From NCBI GenBank assembly GCA_021521415.1, contig JAIQDT010004996.1, forward strand, positions 1-64,000: 64,000 bases of DNA, read 5' to 3'. This DNA is from Bidens hawaiensis (lineage: Eukaryota > Streptophyta > Magnoliopsida > Asterales > Asteraceae). Below, one piece after another: positions 34,393 through 46,791 of this stretch. Position numbers and translations under genes: made by a program. Every line of letters starts with the position of its first letter. Position 1 is the stretch's first letter. The notes below the pieces were generated by a model. The model was not told the origin of the DNA and did not search any database. It was given only the letters and a program-made list of their open reading frames with translations.

Positions 34393-36442
34393 TTTGTCCG
34401 AATTTGATGAACCAGGACTTGTGACATTAGAACTTGTCTGAGCCACTTAGCTCACATTAACCTCGGTATTGTTTGAAGAGACTTTAATTGGAACTGTCTG
34501 ATCAACTTCAACACAGACGGATTGCTGATTACTAGGATTATAAGTATAATTATTATTGAATGGTGGTGGAACTTCAGTGTATCCAATTCCCCCTTTTTTT
34601 AGTTGGGGAACGTTGAACACTCAGTATATGATCAAGCATTACTGAGGAATTCCTAAATTGTTCAATTTTCCTGTTCAATTCCACCACTTTCACCTGGTAA
34701 TCAGCTATTGGTTTATCCTTTTCAGCTATTAGTTTGGTCTTTTCTTCTACAACTTCATAGCTAAGATGAATGACTTGTATTTTTTCAGCTAGGGTAGCCT
34801 TAAGGCTTCTTATGTCTTTTTCACTAGATTTTATTTTTACCGAATAGCTATTTTCTTTAGTTTTTGAATAATGATGTTCCTCTTTTAACGTTTTTAATTC
34901 TTTATCCAAACTAACAAACTGATCGGTTAAAGCTTTCAGTTGATCAGATAGTTTTTCACATTGTTCACATTGAGTTTCAGAACATACCTCTGAGAGCTGA
35001 TCATTCACTTATGCCATGAACCCTTGGTCCTCCATGGGTTCTTTGTCACATCTTCTAGTCTCAATATTCACCAGATTCGCTTGCTCAATCACTTCCTCAA
35101 CTTGTACATTCCAATTATACCCACCATTCTGTTGAGACACCATGGCCTTTATTTCACTTCCACCCCCATTCTGTTGAGTAGGCCTATTTTGACTCCGTTC
35201 AACTCTTTCATTGGTACACTCTCTTGCGAAGTGTCCATTTTGTTGACAGTTGTAGCAACGAACATTTGATTTATCAAATCCCGGTCTCTCTCCAACAAAC
35301 TTTCTTCTAGTTTTCTTCATGATCCTTTTCACCCTTCTTACTATCATTGCCATTTGCCACTGTAGATCCATTTCTTCCATGTCATCAGCATCTATCTGAT
35401 CATAGTCCTCATCCAAGGTTGTAGGGTCTAATATCTTCCATTTTATGTAATTCTCATAAGAGACAATGAAAGAAGCATAAAGAGCAAATTGGTGTTCAGC
35501 AAATTTCACACTCATTGGCATCTTGGAGTAATTCATACTAGAAGAACTGGTGGAGGAGTTACCGACTGAGGATTGAGGTTTTGAAGAAGTACTTCCACCC
35601 GCTACAAAGCATACGTCTCAATCCATAGTTATCACCACATGACCATCTTGAGTGGAGTTTGGTTCTCCACCTGAGTAGTAGGCAGTCGATTCGGCTTTAG
35701 AACTTAAGTATGGAGAGCCCTTTGCACCATACATTCCCAGATCCTGAACCTGATCAGTAGACGACTCGTTTCGTACCATATTAAGTTCATAATTACGTAA
35801 CTTGTTTACCACCTTCTCCAAGTCAAAACTATTAAATTCTTTATCCTCTCTCATCAGAACTGTGTACATCTCCCATTTTGGTGGGAGAGCATCAAGAAGT
35901 TTTTCCACAATCTTATTCTCCGGGTACTCTATAAAGTAATTATCCAACTCAGCCATTAAGTGGTAATATCGTGTGATGATGTCATCAAGAGATTCATTTT
36001 TAAGATACTTGAATACAGAGAATTGAGTTTTTAGCAGTTTTGTCTTTGAGTTACGAATCCCGACATTACCTTCATAGCGGTTCTCTAATGCTTCCCATAA
36101 TTCTGTAACAGACTTGTACTTTCTGAAAGTATGAAGAATCTCTTGAGGTAGTGCCATGGTTATGGCAGCTAGTGGTTTACTTTCTGCTTCGTACATTTTC
36201 TTCTCATCATCCTCCATCTTATTATACTTCTTGAGTTGCTCACGACCTTCGAACTCAGTTGTCGGTGGAATGTATCCATCTTGAATGCAGACCCACATTT
36301 TTGCATCTTGATACTTCACATACTGCTCAAACCTATCTTTCCACGCAACAAAATCAGTTCCTTTAAGTAGCTTTGGAGCTTTAGTCGCTGATCCAGCTTC
36401 AGCTTCCATTTTTACCAGTTCTGTGATGTTTATCGAAGCCAT
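34393..36442 (-). pseudogene. Gag N-terminal and central part of element A
   Basis: Start ATG at 36442 (MASINITELVKME). Copia gag core with DFVAWKDRFEQY and the UBN2-like region (ALENRYEGN, LDALPPKWEMY). Then a segment with YASFIVSYENYI, a CCHC zinc knuckle (CYNCQQNGHFARECTN, about 35216-35265), and a long heptad-rich coiled coil (34620-35008). In-frame stops at 35618 and 35009 and a frameshift near 34600 break it, and G1 interrupts it at 34387. Coiled-coil gag is typical of SIRE/Maximus elements, which makes that lineage possible. Confidence 0.88.
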
Positions 36443-36863
36443 ACTCAACCACAACGAGATCAGAAACTAACTAAAATTTGTTCTGTGTACAGTAAATGAC
36501 GAGGTTAAGATAACTTCGCTTGACTTGCTAACTTCGCTGCTAAGATAACTTCGTTGACTTGCTAACTTCTAGAACAACTTCGCCGGTACTTAACTTCACC
36601 TGATTTTACCTTCGCTGATGTTATATCTTCACTGAAACCCTAGTTCCTCAGACGAAAACTTCGTTGGGTGATCTACTTTGATTTGCAACTCTGATTCATT
36701 GATTTCGAAGGTTGTGGGAGTAACAGGGAGGTGCGATTTGAAGTGTATTGTTGAGAAACGAACAAAAGAACGGTATTTCATCGTGAAACGATTCCGTGAA
36801 AAGTATAACGGTATAACTATAACACTCGTGTGATAATCCCGAACCACACAATCACGAGCAAAT
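36443..36863 (-). other. Leader of element A
   Basis: 420 bp between primer-binding site and gag. Contains about ten AACTTCGC/GCGAAGTT-type motifs (36500-36660). No ORF of note. Confidence 0.75.
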
Positions 36864-36875
36864 GCTCTGATACCA
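36864..36875 (-). other. Primer-binding site of element A
   Basis: Minus-strand TGGTATCAGAGC two bases from the 5' LTR; exact initiator-Met tRNA-type site. Confidence 0.92.
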
Positions 36876-36877
36876 AT

Positions 36878-37287
36878 TGTAGGTTCCCAGCCGAATCTAC
36901 ACAGAAGTATCTCGTAACACGAGGGTGTGGAATCCTTTACGTATATTATACGAGTGTTTACACGAGTAATATGTTAAGAAAATAAGAAAATGTAAACACA
37001 AATGAACACTTGTTATATTACGATGTAGGGAACCAAAAACACCAAACAAGTATTACACCTCGTTGCCAAACCAAACTATCAAAGTCACCTAGATGGTAGC
37101 GAAGTTAAGTTTATATAAAGCGACAACTTCGCCTAACATCCTCGGCGAAGTTGTCCCTAACTTCGCTACTAAACAAGTTCGCCTAATCTATAAACCAAGC
37201 CAACACTTTCAACAAAATAAGAACAATGTGACGATTACAGACACAATAGACACGAAATAAATGAACTACTGGCATCATGCACCAACA
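36878..37287 (-). repeat. 5' LTR of element A
   Basis: 410 bp copy of 7079-7489 with the same ends, next to the primer-binding site. GGCGAAGTT motifs cluster at 37095-37190; TATA-like TTTATATAAA near 37110. Followed by the second AAAAA duplication. Confidence 0.92.
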
Positions 37288-37339
37288 AAAAATATTCTAA
37301 GTAAAGCTTACTCGGAGAACTGTTCCCAAACACACTTAA
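37288..37339 (+). repeat. F 3' LTR, piece 2
   Basis: 52 bp between A and G2. It aligns with the reverse complement of about 5300-5350 of the C LTR (shared GGAGAACTGTTCCC), exactly continuing piece 1. Begins with A's second AAAAA and ends with G2's first CTTAA. Confidence 0.9.
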
Positions 37340-37740
37340 TGTAACACCCCGTAACCGCAGCGGAAACGTACACGGGATGCAACAGACACATCTGATATCA
37401 ACAGCATTGCTTATAAAGAAAATACCACTACATTAATTTATAACATATTACATTGTTGCGAGTTGCGTTACTGTCTAGGTGTTACACACATATATTACCA
37501 ATAAGACATTAATATATATTCATTACAAAATACAGAGCAGCAAGCTTCCAACAGGTAGCACAGATAGTTAAGCACATATCAATCATTCCAACTTGGGCAT
37601 ACCTAGAAAGCATGTAAAGAAAACGGGTCAACTACGAATAGTTGGTGAGTTTCACTAATTTAAATAAACCATAGATCAGTATAAAAATCATATGTTAATG
37701 ATGAAATTATGCTAAGCCCGTTAATGAAAACTCTATTAAC

Positions 37741-38060
37741 CCAAAGCACATTAAATGACCCCTGGGGACACTGTTAACCCAGAACATATCCAATAACCCC
37801 TGGGGACACTGTTAACCCAGTACATATCAAATAACCCCTGGGGACACTGTTAACCCAGCGCATATCAAATACCCTCTGGGGACACTGTTAACCCAGAACC
37901 ATATCCAATAACCTCTGGGGACACTGTTAACCCAGAACCATATCCAGTAACCTCTGGGGACACTGTTAACCCAGAAACATATCCAATACCCTCTGGGAAC
38001 ACTGTTAACCCAGAAATATATCCAATAACCCTCTGGGAACTAAGTTACCCCAGAACAATT
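37741..38060 (-). repeat. 38-39-bp tandem repeat in G2 3' LTR
   Basis: Seven clear copies of a unit containing GGGGACACTGTTAACCCAG (CTGTTAACCC at 37771, 37809, 37847, 37885, 37924, 37963, 38002) plus degenerate flanking copies. It is the reverse complement of the G1 unit, with more copies. The 5' LTR has the same array at about 47193-47512. Confidence 0.9.
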
Positions 38061-38802
38061 CCACCCGATAAACAAATTATCTATTCTATGCATCATACCA
38101 TATATATATAAAAATATACAAGTGTTTCCATACGATCGGTATGTACTTAGATAATTTAACACAATCATGCTTTCCGCCCCGGGAAAATATTTAAAACAGT
38201 TCATTAAAAGGGGCTCGTGAAAACTCACCTTTTTGTGAGTCTGTGGGTAATACAATGAACAGCTACGTGCCTGGATCTGTAATATAATATCTAGTCGTTA
38301 CTATATAATTCCCATAAACTAAATCCGTATTAATCGGTACATCTGGGGACATTGTTAACCCAGTACTGTACTCGATCCGGGGACAATGTTAACCCCGTGA
38401 CACTCCTAAGGACTCAGATTGTGACATTGCTTAGAGTCTGACAGTCAATTTAGTTAAAGTGATGAAATTATAGCTCGGTTTGACACCCCGTTTGGCCGCG
38501 GGGCCCGTTTCCGGTATTTCGGTGCCGGAAACGGTAAAATCGGGTAAAATTACCCAAATCATCCGAATTATTTTCGGATGATTTATTTTTACTTAATTTA
38601 CTTAGGTTTATGAAATAGTCCATTTTTAGAGTTTTCATGTACCAGTCAGCTCGCTTATGCGAACTTTGCCGGTTTACACGTTTTAAGCTTTAAAAACTTG
38701 TTTTTATGTTCTTTTCAGCACAAATAATTACCCGATTAGTCTCGGGTCTTGAAATTTTGCACAAAACTTAATTTGACAGTAAGGAATTTTTGTAAAAATT
38801 TT

Positions 38803-39100
38803 CCAGATTTATTTTCTTATATTTACATTTATTTATCTATTTTTAAATCTCATTAAAATACTAAATATATCAAAAATACCAAAACACTTTAGAAAAATCC
38901 CAAATTTTTCTGGGATGATCTCTATCATCCTCATAACTTTCTGGAATTTTTCCAGATTTATTTTCCTATATTTACATTTATTTATCTATTTTTGAATCTC
39001 ATTAAAATACTAAATATATCAAAAATACCAAAACACTTTAGAAAAATCCCAAATTTTTCTGGGATGATCTCTATCATCCTCATAACTTTCTGGAATTTTT
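38803..39100. repeat. 149-bp tandem duplication in G2 LTR
   Basis: Two adjacent 149-bp copies (38803-38951, 38952-39100) differing at a couple of positions, present also in the 5' LTR (48255-48552), so it predates insertion. G1 has only one copy of the corresponding region. Confidence 0.88.
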
Positions 39101-40717
39101 CCAGATTTTAAAACTTATTTTTCAAGCCATTTTCACCCAAAACCGAGCTAGAAAGCCCTAGAACTCGTTTCACCGAAAAGCCTACTTAGGCTTTTCCAAC
39201 TGAGCTCAAATTTTGTGGGTGACTTTTATATGTTATAAAAAGCTTATCTTAAATTTTCCAGAATTTTTCATCATGTTTAGCTATTTTTCACTATTTTTGG
39301 CCAAAACCGAGCATTAAATTCACCAAATATTCATCTTTTATCCAAAAATTACCAAAAATTCACAGATCTCATATTTTCATGTGTAGATCATCTCTGTGAA
39401 ATTTCGTGACCCGACTCTAAGCACACGAAAATCTGTCCAAATTTCATAAACACCCGAAAACCGAACTATCTTGTGTTTTCTAGCTTTAGATCGCAAGGAT
39501 CTCGGTTTCTAGCCTTTGCTAGCCGCTAGATACAACACTTACAAGCACAATAACACTATACCAAGCAAACTATACCAACAATCAAACCATTTCTTTCAAA
39601 GTGTCGGTTTTTATATAAAAACAAAGGTTTTAACCGTAAAAATCCGTTCTCGGCTCTTTTTACTCATTTCTTGGACCAAGATCCCTTATATAACATGTAT
39701 ACATCTCTTGATCATGCAAGAGTCGGTTTCATCTCGGGTTTTCACCCATCTTTCACTTGGAAACTCATTTTAACAAGATTTTAACCGTAAAAATTCGTTA
39801 TAAACTCTTTTAACTCATCACTTGGATCAAGATCCTTTGTATAACTTGTATACATCACTTGATCATGCGAGAATCGGTTTCAACTCGGGTTTTCACCCAT
39901 TTTTACATTTGAAACCTCCTTTTCTCAAGATCATGAAGTTAGAAAACAAAATTCAAGCTTAAAAACATATGTTATACCTTCAAATCTTGGTTAGAACTTG
40001 GGTTTTTGGATGAACTTTGAAGGGTTTAGAGAGTTGAGAGAGTTTTGATGTGTAGAAAAAAGAAAAATGAATTGATTATGGATGTAAAGGGACCGATCGG
40101 TCCACCATATGGGTGGGGGGTGGGTCCCACAAATCCATTCTAAGCCACATATTCGGATTACGCAATCCGGATAATGTTGTGGATAATCTGGTTCAGTTCG
40201 TTTCTCGTTTAAACTCGTAATTCGGCTTAAAACAAGCTAAAATGGTTGTTTTTCGGGTTAAAAATAAAATTTACCTAAAACTGATTTAAAAACTTTAAAA
40301 ACTTAACCCATGACATTAAAACATCATATTATTAATAATTAAGCATCTTTTTCGGCTTGATTGATCGTCTCATGCTTGGTTTGGTGTTAAAGGTTTCGTT
40401 TATCGTACCGACGTACTAATAAATCGAAATCCTTTTTCTGTGCTATAATTTACTTATCCCGAAGCATTAATACCTCGTAAATATCACTAAACATTATATA
40501 CTTCGTCTATAATGTAATTCCCGATTCGTTCGGGTTTCAATAACCGATCATTGATTAATTGTAATTCCAATACGATTCACTATATAATTGAGTATGATTC
40601 ACACTGTGAACCATATATATTCGTATCAATGTGCTATAACTTATATAATCAATATTAAATAGCACGTAAATAGTATATACCGGCTAGGGTATACCTGGAT
40701 TTGCCGGAATCGTTACA

Positions 40718-40730
40718 TTCTCCCCCTGTT
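40718..40730 (-). other. Polypurine tract of G2
   Basis: Minus-strand AACAGGGGGAGAA directly before the 3' LTR. Confidence 0.9.
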
Positions 40731-40753
40731 ATAAAAATTTCGTCCTCGAAATT

Positions 40754-43700
40754 TTACGCGTCAACTACTTCCTTTTGAGGAAATAGGTGGGGGTATTTCT
40801 TCCGAAATTCGTCCTTTCGTTCCCAAGTAAATTCTGGGCCTCGTTGCGAATTCCATCTAACTTTGACCAACGAGATCTTATTGTGTCTAAGTTGCTTGAT
40901 TTTACCGTCCACTATTTCGATGGGCTCCTCTACGAAGTTGAGCCTATCACTTATTTGAACACCCTCTAAGGGTAACACCGATGTCTCATCCGCCAGACAT
41001 CTTTTCAAATTTGACACATGAAACACGTTATGAACTGCACTCAGTTCCTCAGGCAGTTCTAGTCGGTAAGCTACCGGACCGATCTTTGCAGTAATAATGA
41101 ATGGTCCAATATATCTAGGGGCCAACTTCCCCGCCTTTCCAAATCTGACCACTCCTTTCCAGGGTGATACTTTCAGATATACTTTTTCACCCTTCTCAAA
41201 TGACAACGGTTTTCGACGGGTATCGGCATAACTCTTCTGCCGGTCCCGCGCGGCTTTTAGGTTGTTCTTAATTTCAAGAATCTTGCTGGTCGTCTCCTGG
41301 ACCAGATCCGATCTAATGACCTGCGGGTCTCCCACTTCAGACCAGCAAAGTGGTGATCGGCACTTCCGCCCATACAATGCTTCATAAGGTGCTGCCTTTA
41401 TACTGCTATGGTAACTGTTATTATAGGAAAATTCAACGAGTGGGAGATGTTGATCCCAATTTCCCTTAAAGTCCAGTACGCAGGCACGAAGCAAATCCTC
41501 CAAAGTTTGAATGGTCCTCTCAGACTGACCATCGGTCTGAGGGTGGTAAGTTGTGCTTAGGTCAATACGTGTTCCCAACGCTTCTTGGACAGCTCGCCAA
41601 AGTTTGGAGGTGAAATGGCTATCCCTATCGGAGATGATCGAGATGGGGATGCCATGACGAGACACTATTTCATTTATATAAATTTGCGCAAGTCTCTCGG
41701 TGTTATAATTATTTCTAATTGGAATAAAATGTGCCGATTTGGTTAATCGATCCACGATTACCCAAATTGCATCATGACCTCGGGGCGTCTTGGGGAGGTG
41801 TGTCACAAAATCCATTGTGATCTGCTCCCACTTCCATTCCGGAATTTCCGGTTGTTGCAACATTCCCGAAGGTTTCTGGTGCTCCGCCTTAACCCTCGCA
41901 CACGTCGTACACTTGCCGACGTATGTGGCTATATCCTTTTTCATACCTGGCCACCAGTAAAATTCTTTCACATCCTGGTACATTTTATCAGATCCCGGAT
42001 GTATGGAATATTTCGACTTATGCGCTTCGTCCATGATTAATTCACGAAGGTCATGGAGGGTCGGAATCCAAATCCGACCTTTGAAATAGAGAATTTCGTC
42101 CACACGTTGTTCGAAATTCTTCTCGTTCCCGAAAAGTCCTTCTTTATCCAATTGGTCCTCTTTCAACGCCTCGCGTTGAGCGACTCGAATCAAATCCGAA
42201 AGGTTTGACTGGACTATCATTCCCAACGCCCGCACTCGCAATGGTTTAACCCGATCCTTCCTACTCAAGGCATCGGCTACGACATTAGCCTTGCCGGGGT
42301 GATATCGAATGTTACAGTCATAGTCACTTAGCAACTCGACCCATCTTCGTTGCCTCATATTCAGTTCTTTCTGATCGAATATGTGTTGCAAACTTTTATG
42401 ATCAGTGAATATGGTGCACTTTGTACCGTAGAGATAGTGTCTCCAGATTTTAAGTGCAAAGATGACTGCTCCCAGTTCTAAGTCATGAGTAGTGTAATTT
42501 TTCTCATGAACTTTTAACTGTCGAGACGCATAGGCTATGACCTTTTTATTTTGCATTAACACGCATCCTAACCCTTTACGGGATGCGTCACAAAATACAA
42601 TAAATCCATCGTCTCCGTCGGGGAGACTTAAGATTGGCGCTTGACACAACCTTTGCTTTAGCGTTTGAAACGCCGCTTCCTGCTCTTCACCCCATTCATA
42701 TTTCCGATCCTTTTGAGTCAGGAGGGTTAAGGGTTGGGCGATGCTGGAAAAGTTCTCTATAAATCGACGATAGTATCCAGCTAAGCCTAAGAATTGGCGG
42801 ATTTCCTTCGGAGATTTAGGCGCTTGCCAATCCTTAATTGCTTCAACTTTACTCGGATCAACGTGTATTCCTTGGTGGTTTATAACGTGACCGAGGAATT
42901 GCACCTCTTGTAACCAGAAGTTACACTTGGAGAATTTTGCATACAACTTCTCCTGATCCAAAAGCTCCAAAACTAACCTCAAATGTCGCTCATGCTCTTC
43001 TTTACTTTTTGAATATATCAAAATATCGTCAATAAATACAATGACCAATTTGTCGAGATAGGGTTTACAGACTCGGTTCATGAGATCCATGAACACCGCT
43101 GGCGCATTTGTTAGCCCAAAAGGCATAACTAGAAATTCGTAGTGGCCGTAGCGAGTCCGAAACGCGGTTTTTGGGATATCCTCCTCCTGAATTTTAACTT
43201 GGTGGTATCCCGATCTAAGATCAATCTTTGAGAAATAGCTCGCACCTTGTAGTTGGTCGAACAAATCATCGATCCGGGGAAGAGGATACCTATTTTTGAT
43301 GGTTAATTTGTTCAATTCCCTGTAGTCAATGCACATTCGAAGGCTTCCGTCCTTCTTTTTCACAAATAGTACAGGTGCACCCCACGGGGAATAACTGGGA
43401 CGTATAAACCCCTTATCCAACAATTCCTGCAACTGGTTGGATAGTTCTTGCATCTCGGACGGTGCAAGTCTGTAAGGGGCCTTAGCAACAGGGCCGGCTT
43501 GAGGTAATAAGTCGATTCTGAATTCGACTTGTCGGGTTGGCGGTAATCCAGGAAGTTCTTCTGGGAAAACTTGTGGAAATTCGCGTACCACGGGAATATC
43601 GTCCACTCGTTTTTCCTCAGAATCAGTGGCCGTCAGGCTCGCTAGATACGCCACACATCCCTGACGCATATATTTTAGCGCCTTGAGGTGAGATATAAAT

Positions 43701-45451
43701 GGCATCATATTGCCCGACTTATCACCCTGCACTAATACTTCTTCGTCGTCCGACACCCGGATTTTGACGAGTTTCTTTTCACAATTTATCTCTACCTTGT
43801 TGCGTGCTAACCAATCCATTCCCACTATCACATCAAAACTACCCAGTTTTACAGGTAACAAGTCAATCAGGAAGGATTGTTCGTTTAGAATAAAAGGACA
43901 ATTCCGAACAATTTGATTGACTATCATGGTCTTACCGTTAGCAACTTCTACGGTATAGGGTTCTATGGATTCACTAACCGGCATGTTTGCTAATGACAGG
44001 AATTTAACGGAGACGAAACTTCTATCAGCACCCGTATCAAATAATACAGAAGCGTAATGGTCAGAAACAAGGAATGTACCTGTCACTACGCTGGGGTCCT
44101 GACGTGCTTCGCTCGCCCCTATCACGAAAGCTCGGCTTCTAGCCGGGTTGGACGACGATGCCTGACCCGCGGGTTGCCGCCCATTTCTTCCTTGATTCAG
44201 CTTCGGACAGTTTTTCTTGAAGTGATCTGTGCTACCGCATTCGTAGCAAGCACGGCTGGTGGTCACCAATTGGTTTCCTTGTGGGTTTTGCTGTTGGGTT
44301 GGTTGGTTCCTAAATGATTGCGCACGGATAGGTTGCGGTTGACGGTTCAGGTTGTTCAAGTTTGTCCTACAACTGGGTGCGTAGTGCCCAAACCTGCCAC
44401 ACCGGTGGCACACCACCTCTTTGCACGCGCCACCATGGTGGTAACCACATTTCCCACATTTAGGAAACGTTCCCCTCTGCGGTTCTTGCCTTCCGCCCGA
44501 ACTAGTCATGGCGTAGTTCTGGGCAGTGGGTCTAGCACGTTTACCTTGCTGTTTCTCCCGGATCCTATTGTCATACGTACCTCGCTTTCCTCCAGCCGAC
44601 TCTCCTGTCGTCTTTAGCGATCCACTCCTTAAGAAATCATACGTGACAATACCAGCCTGTGTCACTGCACCCTCATATGTCTGGTGTCCTCCCGCGTTAA
44701 CTATACTCCTCACTACTGGAGTAAGTCCCCAAATATAACGTTCCACCCTCTTTGACTCTGGGGTGACCAACCACGGCACTAATCGTGACAGTTCATTAAA
44801 CCGGTTGGTATATCCCAAGTGGTCCGCCCCATGCATCTCTAGGTTCCACAACTCATGTTCCAGTTTCTGCAATTCATTCTTTGGGCAGAAATGTTTCAAA
44901 ACAAGATCCTTAAGCTCTGCCCAGGTCATGCGGTTTGTCGCCGCCTGGCCTCGAGTCTGTACTATGGTGTTCCACCATGTCAAAGCATGGTCTGTGAACG
45001 TACAGGTGGCGTACTTAACGACACAATCCTCGGGACAGTTGCTGATATTCACCACTGATTCTATTTTCTCTATCCATTTCACTAACCCATTCGGTCCTTC
45101 CGACCCGTTAAACTCTAAAGGCTTGCATAACATAAAGTCCTTGATTGAACAACCCCTGGATGGTCCAGTGCGGTTGGTCTCTACGGTAGGTATAGGGCCA
45201 TTACTGTCTGTAGCGACCACCGTAGGTGGTGCGTCATTACTCGGAATCGTGTTATCAGTAGGTGGAGGATTAGCATTATGTTCCCCGCCATTATTTATGG
45301 GCGTTTGATTGCTCGGAGGGGTTGGATTGGTTGAGTTATTAATACTGGCGGCGATGCGCGATACTATATCCGGTATCGCCGCCTCCAACTGTTGAGCAAT
45401 TAAACGGCTCACATCTACTTCCGATATTTTCGTGGATCGTTTCGGTGCCAT
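40754..45451 (-). CDS. Gag-pol polyprotein of G2 (gypsy, intact)
   Basis: Single 1565-residue ORF from the ATG at 45451 (MAPKRSTK), good context (A at -3, G at +4). Retrotransposon gag domain about 100-270; CCHC knuckles at 348-361 and 402-415; aspartic protease DTGADRS at 472-478; RT about 650-830 with FIDD at 806-809; RNase H with Asp in CDAS (955) and TDHKS (1017); integrase zinc site H1144/H1151/C1181/C1184; catalytic D1214, D1275 and E1311 (D-35-E); then a chromodomain-like tail ([11 protein letters not shown]...VKVRW...TWERKDEF) ending [12 protein letters not shown]. All catalytic residues looked for are present. Chromodomain-like tails in this lineage are thought to steer integration to heterochromatin. 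Broken homologue in G1. Confidence 0.97.
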   Translation of the reverse strand: MAPKRSTKISEVDVSRLIAQQLEAAIPDIVSRIAASINNSTNPTPPSNQTPINNGGEHNANPPPTDNTIPSNDAPPTVVATDSNGPIPTVETNRTGPSRGCSIKDFMLCKPLEFNGSEGPNGLVKWIEKIESVVNISNCPEDCVVKYATCTFTDHALTWWNTIVQTRGQAATNRMTWAELKDLVLKHFCPKNELQKLEHELWNLEMHGADHLGYTNRFNELSRLVPWLVTPESKRVERYIWGLTPVVRSIVNAGGHQTYEGAVTQAGIVTYDFLRSGSLKTTGESAGGKRGTYDNRIREKQQGKRARPTAQNYAMTSSGGRQEPQRGTFPKCGKCGYHHGGACKEVVCHRCGRFGHYAPSCRTNLNNLNRQPQPIRAQSFRNQPTQQQNPQGNQLVTTSRACYECGSTDHFKKNCPKLNQGRNGRQPAGQASSSNPARSRAFVIGASEARQDPSVVTGTFLVSDHYASVLFDTGADRSFVSVKFLSLANMPVSESIEPYTVEVANGKTMIVNQIVRNCPFILNEQSFLIDLLPVKLGSFDVIVGMDWLARNKVEINCEKKLVKIRVSDDEEVLVQGDKSGNMMPFISHLKALKYMRQGCVAYLASLTATDSEEKRVDDIPVVREFPQVFPEELPGLPPTRQVEFRIDLLPQAGPVAKAPYRLAPSEMQELSNQLQELLDKGFIRPSYSPWGAPVLFVKKKDGSLRMCIDYRELNKLTIKNRYPLPRIDDLFDQLQGASYFSKIDLRSGYHQVKIQEEDIPKTAFRTRYGHYEFLVMPFGLTNAPAVFMDLMNRVCKPYLDKLVIVFIDDILIYSKSKEEHERHLRLVLELLDQEKLYAKFSKCNFWLQEVQFLGHVINHQGIHVDPSKVEAIKDWQAPKSPKEIRQFLGLAGYYRRFIENFSSIAQPLTLLTQKDRKYEWGEEQEAAFQTLKQRLCQAPILSLPDGDDGFIVFCDASRKGLGCVLMQNKKVIAYASRQLKVHEKNYTTHDLELGAVIFALKIWRHYLYGTKCTIFTDHKSLQHIFDQKELNMRQRRWVELLSDYDCNIRYHPGKANVVADALSRKDRVKPLRVRALGMIVQSNLSDLIRVAQREALKEDQLDKEGLFGNEKNFEQRVDEILYFKGRIWIPTLHDLRELIMDEAHKSKYSIHPGSDKMYQDVKEFYWWPGMKKDIATYVGKCTTCARVKAEHQKPSGMLQQPEIPEWKWEQITMDFVTHLPKTPRGHDAIWVIVDRLTKSAHFIPIRNNYNTERLAQIYINEIVSRHGIPISIISDRDSHFTSKLWRAVQEALGTRIDLSTTYHPQTDGQSERTIQTLEDLLRACVLDFKGNWDQHLPLVEFSYNNSYHSSIKAAPYEALYGRKCRSPLCWSEVGDPQVIRSDLVQETTSKILEIKNNLKAARDRQKSYADTRRKPLSFEKGEKVYLKVSPWKGVVRFGKAGKLAPRYIGPFIITAKIGPVAYRLELPEELSAVHNVFHVSNLKRCLADETSVLPLEGVQISDRLNFVEEPIEIVDGKIKQLRHNKISLVKVRWNSQRGPEFTWERKDEFRKKYPHLFPQKEVVDA

Positions 45452-45830
45452 TCTACACAATCATCAAAGAAATATATATAATCAATACCATCTCAAAACA
45501 TAAAACACAATACATATTTCATTCATTAGTAAACATTGATTCATATTACACAAACCTCAGTTTACATACTTTCAGTCAACATTACATAACTAGTTTTATT
45601 ACAAGGGCCCTATGTTGGTATCATCTCGACATAACCCGTAAAGGGGTCAGTGCTTGAATGATACCCAAAAGTATCTATAGTGATATGCCCTACAAGAGAC
45701 CCACCCTAGGGGCCAGTGGTTGTATCATAACTAACCAAGATTCACTCCGTGTTAGTATCACCACTAACTACTTACACAGAGTATCAAAAAAAGAAAATGG
45801 TCCCTGACTAACCCCATCCAAACATAACTA
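45452..45830 (-). other. Spacer between small ORF and gag of G2
   Basis: About 380 bp without a gene. Ends on the minus strand with TTTGATGATTGTGTAG|AATGG, an acceptor-like sequence at the gag start as in G1. Confidence 0.4.
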
Positions 45831-46427
45831 CTAAACACGGTGGTATGCCCACCACATCATCACTGCCACCATCGCCACCACTACTGCCACCACCCCCCGG
45901 AGCCACGCCTCCAACCGCTGAACCATCATTAGGGAGTACGAGCTCTCCCTGGTCAACCGGTCGATTGCATACTGGCAATCCAGTATGCGGTCACCAAGGT
46001 ACACTCGTCTCTGTACCCCCACGGTCAGGGCGGCTGAGTGCTCATTTACTTGCTCTGTGAGCACTCGTAGCCAGGCCACCGCCTCCCGCTCTTGTCTGGG
46101 AAGGCCCCAGACAGGTAGAGCCATCGGCTCGGGCTGGGATGAGGACTCTCCCCGACGAGTAGCAGGTCGGGGTGGGGGAGAGGTCGGTGGGACACGCGGA
46201 ATGCTGATCCGCGCCGTAAGGCGGGGACCAAATCCCGGAGGGACAGAGGTGGCCTGCGGTGCGAGGGGAGTAGGGGATCTGACGATCCGGGCCGGGGAGG
46301 ACTGACTCGAGCTCCTGTGACTCGCCTCGCTAGGCTCGGAGTCGGATGACACATGTAAGCTCCCGGAGTTTCCGGGGCTAACCTCCTCCGGATCCTCCTC
46401 TACAGATAAGCTACGCGGGCTTGACAT
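45831..46427 (-). CDS. Small ORF between LTR and gag of G2, hydrophobic C-terminus
   Basis: 198 residues from the ATG at 46427; alternative in-frame ATGs at 46469 and 46481 lie upstream of the predicted splice acceptor. Same plan as in G1: Ser/Pro/Glu-rich disordered half, conserved VWGLPRQERE and LRVLTEQVNEHSAALTVGVQ block, and a hydrophobic C-terminal stretch (GVVAVVVAMVAVMMWW) before AYHRV. Substitutions relative to G1 are frequent in the disordered part and rare in the block, and neither copy has a stop. No known family recognised; a tail-anchored accessory protein is a guess. Confidence 0.7.
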   Translation of the reverse strand: MSSPRSLSVEEDPEEVSPGNSGSLHVSSDSEPSEASHRSSSQSSPARIVRSPTPLAPQATSVPPGFGPRLTARISIPRVPPTSPPPRPATRRGESSSQPEPMALPVWGLPRQEREAVAWLRVLTEQVNEHSAALTVGVQRRVYLGDRILDCQYAIDRLTRESSYSLMMVQRLEAWLRGVVAVVVAMVAVMMWWAYHRV

Positions 46428-46433
46428 TTTTAC

Positions 46434-46564
46434 CTGCACACAAGTTAACAAGCATATAGTCCTTTCCATAGTGTAATTCATAATTAAATTAACACATACT
46501 TATTTATACGACTTTACCACATAATAATATTATCATATATTTATACATATGTTGCCAATTTTAC
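46434..46564 (-). other. Predicted leader intron of G2
   Basis: 131-bp AT-rich counterpart of the G1 intron: minus-strand donor AG|GTAAAA at 46566-46559 and acceptor TTAACTTGTGTGCAG ending at 46434, seven bases before the ATG at 46427. Confidence 0.45.
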
Positions 46565-46774
46565 CTATTTAAGTCCCCCATGACTTCCCCTGAATTTCCT
46601 CGTGCAGACAAGTCTGTTATTATGTTCCGGACCATAATAACCCACTTGTCCATCCAAGTTCATCCCGATCTCGTCACAATATATTATTAGTTGATATTCA
46701 GATCCTATAATACTTGAGCTACTGGTTATATTTTAGGTATCTTTTAAAGACATCCTAAATCTTTATAACCAATG

Positions 46775-46786
46775 GCTCTGATACCA
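46775..46786 (-). other. Primer-binding site of G2
   Basis: Minus-strand TGGTATCAGAGC, five bases from the 5' LTR; exact initiator-Met tRNA-type site. Confidence 0.92.
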
Positions 46787-46791
46787 AGTTC

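Larger units (their letters stand above)
7079..37287 (-). mobile_element. Copia element A, with E and G1 nested inside
   Basis: Complete but decayed minus-strand copia element. 5' LTR 36878-37287, primer-binding site, leader, gag (36442 down to 34393, resuming 22217-21624), pol (about 21598-18305), a 1.98 kb non-coding stretch, ORF3 (16314-15791, resuming 9762-7570), polypurine tract, 3' LTR 7079-7489. Flanked by AAAAA on both sides (7074-7078, 37288-37292). Without E and G1 it is about 12 kb. Gag, pol and ORF3 all carry stops and frameshifts. Gag with a coiled coil and an ORF after pol suggest a SIRE/Maximus-like lineage, not proven here. Confidence 0.92.
37340..40717 (-). repeat. 3' LTR of G2
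   Basis: 3378 bp, TGTAACACCCCG...ATCGTTACA on the plus strand. Contains a 38-39-bp tandem array (37741-38060), a 12-bp-arm hairpin (38556-38584), a 149-bp tandem duplication (38803-39100) and a 14-bp palindrome (40090-40103). Confidence 0.95.

Noticed and set aside
36864..36875. tRNA gene near GCTCTGATACCA motifs (also 4728, 25272, 46775, 52700)
   Set aside because: Only 12 bases match tRNA and each lies beside an LTR; they are primer-binding sites.
38040..38255. 71-residue ORF in both G2 LTRs (also 47492-47707)
   Set aside because: Identical because the LTRs are copies; not present in G1 and no domain.
44057..45308. Long plus-strand ORFs opposite G2 gag-pol
   Set aside because: Antisense shadows of an intact polyprotein frame; no recognisable domains.
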